This document shows positions 6,934 to 13,948 of a DNA stretch of 19,532 bases, piece after piece (within the stretch, counting starts at the first letter, position 1; the number at the start of each line of letters is the position of its first letter). Below the pieces are notes generated by a model. It did no database searches, was not told the DNA's origin, and saw only the letters and a list, made by a program, of their open reading frames with translations. The stretch lies in NCBI GenBank assembly GCA_003979035.1, contig RXOA01000075.1, positions 1-19,532 of the forward strand, read 5' to 3'. The stretch comes from Candidatus Bipolaricaulota bacterium (GTDB lineage Bacteria > Bipolaricaulota > Bipolaricaulia > UBA7950 > UBA9294). The position numbers were made by a program, and so were the translations under genes.

Positions 6934-8231
6934 ATGCTGCGAATGGTTGCCGTCGTACTGATCGGAATCGGGAGTGTCGTTTCCGTCGGGGTTCCCGCCG
7001 CGGCGGACGTCATGCACCTCCGACTTGATGGATCGATCAATCCGGTCACACGAGACATCGTCGAGCGAGTCATCTCTCTGGCGGAAGACGAGCGCGCGGA
7101 AGCTGTTCTGATCGAACTGAACACTCCGGGGGGGCTTGAGGAATCGATGCGGGACATCATCGCGGCGATCCTTGCATCGGAGATCCCGATCATGGTGTAT
7201 GTCTCGCCGAGCGGTGCTCGCGCAGCATCCGCGGGAACGCTGATTGTGTTGGCTGCAGATGTTGCCGCGATGGCGCCGGGGACGAATATCGGCGCGGCGA
7301 CTCCGGTGGATCTGATCGGGAACGGCGACGCCGTCTCATTGGAGAAGGCGATCCGCGACGCGGCCGCCTTCGCGCGAGCGATCGCCCAACAGAGAAACCG
7401 AAACGAAGCGTGGGCGGAGCTGGCGGTCACGGAAGGGGCTTCGCTCTCTGCGGAAGAGGCATTGGCTGCCGGTGTCATTGACCTGATTGCCGAAGACATT
7501 TCGGGACTCCTGTCCTTGATGGATGGTGTAGCCCTCACCGATGGACGAATCCTCCATGTCGCTTCTGTTGCGGTTCGCGTGGTCCGCCCGACTCTTCGCG
7601 AGCGATTGCTTGCCTACTTTGCCGATCCAAACGTGGTGTACATCCTGTTCCTGCTTGGGCTGTTCGGGCTTATCTATGAGTTCTTCCAGCCCGGGGTTGG
7701 GTTCGGGCTTGCGGCAGGCGGGGTATGCCTCGCGTTGGCGCTTTTTGGCATGCAGATTCTCCCGATCAGCGTGGTCGGATTGGTTCTCGTCTTGTTCGGC
7801 ATGGGGTTGATGGTGCTCGACTGCTCACACCGACCAACGGGGTGCTCACCGCCGGAGGAATCACAGCGCTTGCCATCGGCTCGCTGGCGTTGTTCGACTT
7901 GCCGGGCTCTCTCGGGTTGTCATGGGTGACCGTCCTCGTGGTGATCGCAACGACTGCCGCGTTGCTCCTATTCGTAATCGGGAAAGGATTGGCCGTGCAG
8001 AGACATAGACCGCGCACCGGGATGGAGGCGATGTTGGGACGTCTCGGCACGGCGAAGACCCCGCTCGTCCCCACCGGGCAGGTATGCGTCCACGGCGAGT
8101 ACTGGAACGCCCGTGTAAGATTGGGGGACGCCGCACAGCAGGTCGGACCCGGCGATGATGTGGTGGTCGTCGGTATTGCCGGGCGGACGCTGATCGTCGA
8201 GCGTCTGTCCGAGCCGAACCAAGCTGTGTGA
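6934..8231 (+). pseudogene. nfeD: NfeD-family membrane serine protease, split by a frameshift
   Basis: Long NfeD proteins have a ClpP-like Ser-Lys protease domain outside the membrane, several TM helices and a cytoplasmic OB-fold, and usually work with stomatin or flotillin. All parts are here but in two frames. Frame A (to the stop at 7929) gives a signal peptide, the protease domain with Ser99 (AASAGT) and Lys145-7=138 (SLEKAI) numbered from ATG 6934, and the first TM helices. After LVLFGMGLMVLD the match ends. The second frame then continues with LLTPTNGVLTAGGI, two helices and the OB-fold (GMEAMLGRLG to VGIAGRTLIVERL), stopping at 8231. One missing base near 7820 explains the break; repaired, the protein would be about 432 residues, a normal length. 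Starts at GTG 6913 or ATG 6934 are possible; neither has a strong ribosome site. Sequence error or a recent lesion are both possible. Confidence 0.85.
7812..7826 (+). other. Frameshift point in nfeD
   Basis: The 5' frame reads GTG CTC GAC TGC here, and the correct downstream frame reads CTG CTC ACA CCG. Adding one base after 7820 gives V-L-D/E-L-L-T-P, the expected family sequence. There is no homopolymer and no slippery heptamer at the site, so programmed frameshifting is unlikely. Confidence 0.75.
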
Positions 8232-8265
8232 CCTTTGGAAGTCGTTCGATGGGAGGAAGCGGAGG

Positions 8266-8634
8266 ATGAACCGACTAGGACAGTGGATTCTCGTCTTGAT
8301 GCTGATCGCAATGATCGCCGTATTCGGCGGGCTGATGTTTGTCCTTGTCGGCGTACAGCGCGACGGAATCCGGATCCGTGTGGAAGGCAACGTCATGCTT
8401 GGCAGCTCCTATGGCGAGGGCCCGGCCCGAGTGGAGCTTGTGATGTCGAATCCCGTGCAGCTCATCGGCGCGGAGGAGGACGGATCATTGTCCGCGGAGA
8501 TCGGTATCCTCAACTGCCCCGATTGTGGGGGAGTGATGGTCCCGTCAAGATGGAGCCCGTTCAGCGGTGAGCTTGAATGGCAATGCGCATCCTGTGGATT
8601 GCGTCTGTCCGGGGGGCAGGCCGACCGGGAATAG
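8266..8634 (+). CDS. Membrane-anchored zinc-ribbon protein, hypothetical
   Basis: The 122-residue product has one strong N-terminal TM helix (about residues 6-30, WILVLMLIAMIAVFGGLMFV), a middle segment of about 55 residues rich in Val and Gly, and a C-terminal zinc ribbon. The ribbon has two pairs of cysteines, NCPDCGG and QCASCGL, about 20 residues apart. I do not recognise a named family. ATG 8266 has an excellent GGAGGAAGCGGAGG upstream. It follows nfeD by 34 bp on the same strand, so it is probably co-transcribed. It occupies the position where a stomatin/flotillin partner often lies in other genomes; a role in the NfeD complex is only suggested by that position. It converges on the PLD gene with 12 bp between them. 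Confidence 0.75.
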   Translation: MNRLGQWILVLMLIAMIAVFGGLMFVLVGVQRDGIRIRVEGNVMLGSSYGEGPARVELVMSNPVQLIGAEEDGSLSAEIGILNCPDCGGVMVPSRWSPFSGELEWQCASCGLRLSGGQADRE

Positions 8635-8646
8635 GACCCGGCGGGT

Positions 8647-9741
8647 TCATCGAATCGAACTGCCTGCTTCCCACGCCGCGTCGAACAGGCGCTCGAACTC
8701 AGCGGCAGCCTGCGGCATCTCCAACAGGGCGATGGACGCTTCGTTGTTTCGTTCGAGTGCGTAGTAGTTCCAATTGGTCGATCCGACGAAGATGTCGCGA
8801 CCATCGATGATCACCAGCTTGGCGTGTGTGGTTGTCTCGGGGCGATCAAGGCGCACATCCACTCCCGAGAGTGCGAGAAGAATCGCGGCTTCCAGGTTGT
8901 CCCTCGCGTTGTCCGGGTACGGAGCGCAATCGTCCACAATCACCCGAACATCGACCCCTCTTGCTGCGGCGCCGATCAGTGCGTCGAGGATCCGATTCGA
9001 ATCGCTGTCCCCGAAGCCGGCGTAGTACGAGAGGCGGTACATGACGACATGGATCGACTGCTCGGCCGCCGCGAGCTGCGGGAGAAGCCAGGAGGCGTAG
9101 TTGGCGCTTCCATCCGTATCCGGTAACGGAACGATGGTCGGCTCCGTTTGGCGAGATGTCGGCGGTGGCAGAAGAACGCCAGCGGGAGCAAGCGTCGTGC
9201 TCCACAAGCGATCGATGTACTGGGTGAAGGAAGCGGCAACGGAGCGGCTTTCGATGGCCACTCCGGCTTGCCACTGCTTCTGCAATGCATGCGCGTTCCA
9301 ATTGGACGATCCAATGATCGATGTCCGTTGGTCGATGACGAGCAACTTGGCGTGCGTCGTGATTTCCGGATCATCGAACCGCGCGTCGACACCGGCGTGT
9401 CGCAGAGCGTCGAGCACAGGCCGATTCCGCTCCGTGATGCTCGGTGCCCAATCGCTGCAATCGAACAGGACGCGAACGGTCGCGCCCCGCTGCTGCGCGG
9501 CGACCAAGCAAGTCCATAGCGAGACGTCGTCCCATTGAGCCGACGCCAGCACGAGATCGATGGACGTCTCGGCGGCCTGCAATGCATCAAAGACGTACGG
9601 CTCATAGCGACGATCTTCGGGAAGATCGACAAGGGGGCGGATGATGATGGATTCGGCTTCCGGAGGGTTGCCGCAGAGAACCAGAAGCGATGATGCGACG
9701 ACAACGAGCAGTGGGAAGAGCATTTGCGCACAGCGTCTCAT
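8647..9741 (-). CDS. Exported phospholipase-D-like protein with two HKD motifs
   Basis: The 364-residue product is a PLD-superfamily protein with both halves of the active site. H130-K132-D137 lie in THAKLLVIDQRTSIIGSSNW, and H306-K308-D313 lie in THAKLVIIDGRDIFVGSTNW. The N-terminus (MLFPLLVVVASSLLVLC) is a signal sequence or membrane anchor. C23 follows a hydrophobic stretch but Leu at -1 is not a normal lipobox, so lipidation is doubtful. The domain could cleave phospholipids or nucleic acid: exported two-HKD proteins include both lipases and Nuc-like nucleases, and the sequence does not decide. The start codon has no ribosome-binding site. A promoter-like TTGACC/TAGAAT pair would begin transcription only about five bases before it, so the mRNA may be leaderless. 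It diverges from the lon-like gene. Confidence 0.87.
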   Translation of the reverse strand: MRRCAQMLFPLLVVVASSLLVLCGNPPEAESIIIRPLVDLPEDRRYEPYVFDALQAAETSIDLVLASAQWDDVSLWTCLVAAQQRGATVRVLFDCSDWAPSITERNRPVLDALRHAGVDARFDDPEITTHAKLLVIDQRTSIIGSSNWNAHALQKQWQAGVAIESRSVAASFTQYIDRLWSTTLAPAGVLLPPPTSRQTEPTIVPLPDTDGSANYASWLLPQLAAAEQSIHVVMYRLSYYAGFGDSDSNRILDALIGAAARGVDVRVIVDDCAPYPDNARDNLEAAILLALSGVDVRLDRPETTTHAKLVIIDGRDIFVGSTNWNYYALERNNEASIALLEMPQAAAEFERLFDAAWEAGSSIR

Positions 9742-9748
9742 GGTCGGG

Positions 9749-9781
9749 TAGAATTCTAAGCGAAGGAGGGTTTGATGGTCA
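9749..9781. promoter_or_regulatory. Divergent promoter with a palindromic shared -10 element
   Basis: TAGAATTCTA at 9749-9758 is a perfect palindrome, so TAGAAT (5/6 match to TATAAT) is read on both strands. On the minus strand it follows TTGACC (complement of 9777-9782) by about 18 bp, a good promoter for the PLD gene. On the plus strand it sits about 20 bp before the lon-like start codon, with only a weak -35 candidate (TTGCGC at 9724-9729, 19-bp spacing). The two start codons are just 33 bp apart. Confidence 0.5.
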
Positions 9782-12240
9782 AAGAACTTTCAATTCATGA
9801 GATTAGAAAAACAGCCAACCTTGACAACCTCGGATTCGTGACGACGGAAGACCTCCAACCCCTTGATTGGATCATCGGTCAGGAACGAGCGATCGAAGCG
9901 CTCAAGCTTGGATTGGGGATTAAGGACGGGAAGAACCGCTACAACATCTATGTCGCGGGGGGGCCCGGAACGGGCAAGATGTCCGCCGTACGAGATTTCC
10001 TCAGCCGTGTCAGCAAGTCCGCCCCGAAGCCGCCGGACCTTTGCTACGTGCACAACTTCGAGAACCCCTACAACCCTCGCTACCTCGAACTCCCGACGGG
10101 AACAGGATGCCAGCTTCGCGACGACATGAAACACCTGATCGAGCGCCTGAAGCGAGAGATCCCGAAGTCGCTTGAGTCGGACGAGTTCAAGGCACGAAGC
10201 AAGAAGATCGGCGAACGGTATGCCGAGAGGCGAAACAAGCTGTTTGAGGAGATGGAGACCCAGTCTCGCCAGCTGGGGTTTGCGATCCAGCGGACGCCGA
10301 TCGGGATCAACACGTTGCCATTGCGGGAAGGTGGCGAGCCGTTGAGCCAGGAAGAGTACGAAATGCTCACGGAAGAAGAGAAGAGCGCGATTCGTGAGAA
10401 GCAGGTCGAAGTCCAGGGCGTCATCCAGGAGAACCTCCAGCAGATCGCGCATGTGGACGAGCAACGGGAGAGCGAAATCAAGGAACTGGCCAAGCAGGCC
10501 GTCTTGTTCATGATCGCTCCGATGTTCGATCAGTTGCAGGAGCGCTACGGCGCCGTGGAGAAGGTCGTCCGATTTCTGCAGGACGCCAAGAATGATATCG
10601 TCGAGCATCTCGGGGACTTCCAGCAGGGCAAGAAGAACGACGCGCAGCGGATGGCGTTTCCATTTGCCGTCGCCCAGACCGACCCGCTCAAGCGATATCT
10701 CGTCAACGTGCTTGTCGATCATTGTGACACCGAAGGCGCTCCCGTGATCGTTGAGGAGAGTGCGACGTACACCAACTTGTTCGGGGCGATCGAACGCCGG
10801 GTCCAGATGGGCGTGGCGATTACGGATTTCACGATGATCAAGCCGGGATCGTTGCAGCGGGCCAACGGGGGCTACTTGGTGTTGAACGCCAACAACCTGT
10901 TTCGAGCGGGCCTCAGTTGGGATGCTCTGAAGATCGCCATGAAGCGGGGGGAGATCCGGATCGAGGATCCGATGCAAATGCTTGGCTACTCCACCACGGA
11001 AGGCCTGAAGCCGGAGCCGGTGCCGTTCAAGATGAAGGTCATCATTATCGGAAGTCCGATGATCTACGAATTGCTGCACATGTACGACGAAGACTTCCCG
11101 AAGTTTTTTGCCGTGAAGAGCGAGTTCGACACGGAAATGGACCGGACCGCGGCGAACGAGATGAACCTTGCCCGGTTCGTGCACACTCGTTGCACCGAAT
11201 CCGGGTTGCTGCCGTTTGACGTCTCCGGGGTAGCGCGGATCGTGGAACACGCTTCGGAGCTCTCCGGGGATCAGCAGAAACTCTCTTGCCGGTTCAGCAC
11301 GCTGTCGGCTCTGATCAAGGAAGCCTCGTACTGGGCGGCGGAGGACGCCGCCGCCGCCGTGACCGCGGGCCATGTCCAAACGGCCCTTGAGAAACGTGAT
11401 GGCCGCTCGAACCGCATCGAAGAGAAGATCCAAGAGATGATCGAACGCAACCACATCCTCGTGGACACGAGCGGCGAGCAGGTTGGGCAGGTCAATGGCC
11501 TTGCCGTTCTTCAGCTCGGAGACTATGCATTTGGGAAGCCGTCGCGGATTACGGCGACCGTGCATGCCGGCAAGAGCGGTATTGTCGACATCGAGCGGGA
11601 AGCGGACCTTGGCGGTCATTCCCACACCAAGGGGATCATGATCCTCAAGGGATTTCTCGGTGAGCGGTTCGGCGCCGAGAAACCATTCAGTCTCTCGGCC
11701 AGCCTGGCGTTTGAGCAGAGCTACTCGATGGTTGATGGAGACAGCGCGTCGAGCGCGGAGCTGTACGCGCTCCTGTCCAGCTTGTCCGGCGCGGCGATCC
11801 GGCAGGGGACTGCGGTGACCGGTTCGGTCAACCAGAAGGGAGAGATCCAGCCGATCGGCGGCGTCAATGAGAAGGTCGAAGGGTTCTTCAAAGTCTGCAA
11901 GGCGAAGGGCCTTACCGGCGAGCAAGGGGTGATGATCCCGTGCCAGAACGTCGACAACCTGATGCTGCCCGAAGAGATTGTCGCGGCGGTCGCGGCGGGC
12001 AAGTTTCACATCTATGCCGTGGCCTCGGTCGAGGAGGGGATCGAAACCCTCACCGGAGTCCCGGCCGGCGTTCGAGGTGAAGACGGGTTGTTCCCCGAGG
12101 GCACTGTGTTCTTCCGTGCTGAGGAGCGGCTGGACCAGATCCGGGAGGTCCTGAGGGAAGAAGACGGCGAAGAATCGGAGCAGCCATCGCAGGAGCATGA
12201 AGGCAAATCGCTCGCCGGGGAGGAAAGCGAGCCGCAATAG
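9775..12240 (+). CDS. Lon-related ATP-dependent protease (AAA_32 / LonB-like)
   Basis: The 821-residue product joins an N-terminal AAA domain of the AAA_32 type to a C-terminal Lon protease domain. The P-loop is GGPGTGK with K68, followed by Met where Thr or Ser is usual. A long, charged helical insertion occupies roughly residues 115-260. RANGGYLVLNANNLF is the Walker-B region. The protease dyad is Ser657 (VDGDSASSAE) and Lys700 (GGVNEKVEG), 43 residues apart, the same spacing as S679-K722 of E. coli Lon. The last 45 residues are acidic and disordered. No TM segment is evident, unlike archaeal LonB. ATG 9775 has AAGGAGGG at the right distance; TTG 9772 is too close to it. It probably degrades damaged or regulatory proteins in the cytoplasm. 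A GC hairpin follows the stop. Confidence 0.92.
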   Translation: MVKELSIHEIRKTANLDNLGFVTTEDLQPLDWIIGQERAIEALKLGLGIKDGKNRYNIYVAGGPGTGKMSAVRDFLSRVSKSAPKPPDLCYVHNFENPYNPRYLELPTGTGCQLRDDMKHLIERLKREIPKSLESDEFKARSKKIGERYAERRNKLFEEMETQSRQLGFAIQRTPIGINTLPLREGGEPLSQEEYEMLTEEEKSAIREKQVEVQGVIQENLQQIAHVDEQRESEIKELAKQAVLFMIAPMFDQLQERYGAVEKVVRFLQDAKNDIVEHLGDFQQGKKNDAQRMAFPFAVAQTDPLKRYLVNVLVDHCDTEGAPVIVEESATYTNLFGAIERRVQMGVAITDFTMIKPGSLQRANGGYLVLNANNLFRAGLSWDALKIAMKRGEIRIEDPMQMLGYSTTEGLKPEPVPFKMKVIIIGSPMIYELLHMYDEDFPKFFAVKSEFDTEMDRTAANEMNLARFVHTRCTESGLLPFDVSGVARIVEHASELSGDQQKLSCRFSTLSALIKEASYWAAEDAAAAVTAGHVQTALEKRDGRSNRIEEKIQEMIERNHILVDTSGEQVGQVNGLAVLQLGDYAFGKPSRITATVHAGKSGIVDIEREADLGGHSHTKGIMILKGFLGERFGAEKPFSLSASLAFEQSYSMVDGDSASSAELYALLSSLSGAAIRQGTAVTGSVNQKGEIQPIGGVNEKVEGFFKVCKAKGLTGEQGVMIPCQNVDNLMLPEEIVAAVAAGKFHIYAVASVEEGIETLTGVPAGVRGEDGLFPEGTVFFRAEERLDQIREVLREEDGEESEQPSQEHEGKSLAGEESEPQ

Positions 12241-12255
12241 CCGGCCGCAGCCGGC
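12240..12255 (+). terminator. GC-rich hairpin after the lon-like gene
   Basis: GCCGGC at 12240-12245 pairs with GCCGGC at 12250-12255 around a CGCA loop, immediately after the stop codon. No T-run follows, so it is a weak candidate for an intrinsic terminator and may only protect the 3' end. Confidence 0.35.
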
Positions 12256-12316
12256 AACGTCCCCGATCCGGATCAGGCCCCGGCGAGGGCGGAACCTGTA
12301 GGTTGGCTCGCGAGAA

Positions 12317-12346
12317 CGTACGGATCGACGATCGTCGGTCCGTATG
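12317..12346. terminator. 13-bp hairpin between convergent genes
   Basis: The arms at 12317-12329 and 12334-12346 pair over 13 bp, with two G-T wobbles, around the loop GATC. The site lies between the lon-like gene and murF, which converge, so a bidirectional terminator is likely. T-rich sequence follows only weakly on either side. The rest of 12256-12519 shows no gene I can support. Confidence 0.45.
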
Positions 12347-12519
12347 TCTTCGTCCGGCCGCTGCGATGATGGATTCGCTTGTGCTTCAGTTCGGCTTTCC
12401 GGGAGGTCTGTGCCCCCGGATCCGAATTCGCCAGGTGGTCACGCTGCCCCCGGTACGGATGAGCGCAGGAAGGGTCGAAGATCAACCGCCAGAGTGGGGA
12501 GGAAGACCGCGAACCGCGC

Positions 12520-13947
12520 TCACCCGGGATCTCCGGCTGAGGTGGGTTCCGATTCGACATCCCCTGCAAGGGCATCGGCAAGTCGATCCAGCCCGAGCGC
12601 ATGAGAGCCCTTGACCAGAAGAACCCCGGGATGGCGCTTCATGTGGGCGCGAAGCGCGGCAATGAGCTTGTCGGCGTTCAGGGCGGTCGGAAGGCACTTC
12701 AGGCCGGACTGGGAGGCGGCAGCGTCGATGGCCAACCTTCCGAAGCAGAACACTGCGGATACGCCGAGGGATGCGATTTGCTCCGCGATCCTTCGGTGCG
12801 CCTCAGTGGCAAACGATCCGAGGCCCTGCATTTCGCCGAAAACGACGGTTCTCTCCGACGGGTGGGATGTCAGCTCTCCGAGCACGCGCAGAGCGGCGCC
12901 CATCGAATCCGGGTTGGCGTTGTAGCTGTCATCCAGAAGACTCCCCCACGACAACCCTGATCGTAGGGCCAGCCGGTGCGGCGGCGGCCGGAAAGACGCA
13001 GCCCGTTCCATCATCAGGTTCTCGGGTACGCCGAGACTGCGGGCCGCAGCGACCGCCGCAAGAAGATTGAGCGCATTGTGCGCGCCAAGAAGCGGACATT
13101 CGAACCGCAGGTCCCGATTTCGGATTCGGATGTGGACTACAAGCTGCGGCGTGGTTGAAACAACATCCCCCAGCAAGTCGCAGCCCACGCGGCATATGCC
13201 GAACGTCAGCACGTTCCGTACTCCGGCGGCTCTGGATCTCTCCCAAAGGCGATCGTCGTCGCCGTTCACGATCGCCAGCGCGCCTCGCGGCCGGGTCTCG
13301 ACAAGCTGCCACTTCTCTTCCGCCACGCCGTCCACCGTGGAGAATCGATCGAGGTGTCCGCGGCCGGCGCCGGTCACCACGACAAGATCCGGTCTGAGCA
13401 TCCGGCTGATCAGGGCAAGGTCGCCGGGACGATCTGCGGCTGCTTCAAACACGGCATACTTCGCGTCCTTCGGGGCGTACAACACGGAAATCGGGACGCC
13501 GATCTCCGTATTCAAGTTGCCGGGCGATGCGTAGGTCAAGCCGATTCCGTCGAGCAGATGGGCAAGAAGTGCTTTGGTTGTGGTCTTGCCGTTGGTCCCG
13601 CTGACGGCGACGACCTTGGCGCCGAGCTCCTTCCGCCACGCCTCGGCGAGGCAAAGGAGGGCTCGTGAGGCATCGCGGACTTCGATCCAGGGCCCGCGAA
13701 ACCCGGCTTCTCCTGAGATTGTCTCGGGAGAGAGCGACAGCATTGCGGCGCAGGCGCCGGAGGCAAACGCGGCGTCAACATACAGACGCCCATGGGTTCT
13801 GGCGCCCGGAAGGGCAACAAACAGGTCGCCGGATCGAATCCGCCGCGAATCATGGCAGACCCTTGTCGGGGACCGGCGGAGATCGTCCGATGACGTTGTA
13901 TGAAGGATTCCGCCTACGAGTTCCGCTATCCGCCCGAGCGTGAACAT
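12520..13947 (-). CDS. murF: UDP-MurNAc-tripeptide--D-alanyl-D-alanine ligase MurF
   Basis: MurF adds D-Ala-D-Ala to the UDP-MurNAc-tripeptide, the last cytoplasmic step in making the peptidoglycan nucleotide precursor. The 475-residue length is normal. The N-terminal Mur domain shows CHDSRRIRSGDLFVALPG. The ATP loop is SGTNGKTTTK (K121). LNTEIGVP and HLDRFST are the expected central motifs. DDSYNANPDSM and the FGEM segment mark the start of the C-terminal domain, and LLVKGSHALGLD its end. One family position differs: the usual acidic EMG segment reads FEAAADRPGD. No other mur gene is in the window, so the dcw cluster appears to be broken up. ATG 13947 begins one base after the stop of the S55 peptidase gene, so the two are translationally coupled. 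Confidence 0.94.
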   Translation of the reverse strand: MFTLGRIAELVGGILHTTSSDDLRRSPTRVCHDSRRIRSGDLFVALPGARTHGRLYVDAAFASGACAAMLSLSPETISGEAGFRGPWIEVRDASRALLCLAEAWRKELGAKVVAVSGTNGKTTTKALLAHLLDGIGLTYASPGNLNTEIGVPISVLYAPKDAKYAVFEAAADRPGDLALISRMLRPDLVVVTGAGRGHLDRFSTVDGVAEEKWQLVETRPRGALAIVNGDDDRLWERSRAAGVRNVLTFGICRVGCDLLGDVVSTTPQLVVHIRIRNRDLRFECPLLGAHNALNLLAAVAAARSLGVPENLMMERAASFRPPPHRLALRSGLSWGSLLDDSYNANPDSMGAALRVLGELTSHPSERTVVFGEMQGLGSFATEAHRRIAEQIASLGVSAVFCFGRLAIDAAASQSGLKCLPTALNADKLIAALRAHMKRHPGVLLVKGSHALGLDRLADALAGDVESEPTSAGDPG

Positions 13948-13948
13948 C

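Noticed and set aside
9790..12237. Minus-strand open frame of 815 codons opposite the lon-like gene
   Set aside because: It is the antisense shadow of a strongly conserved Lon-type protease in GC-rich DNA; its Leu/Arg/His/Asp-rich composition matches no domain.
12273..12602. Open frames on both strands in the gap between the lon-like gene and murF
   Set aside because: Both overlap the murF 3' end, have no recognisable domain and cross the 13-bp hairpin; treated as non-coding.
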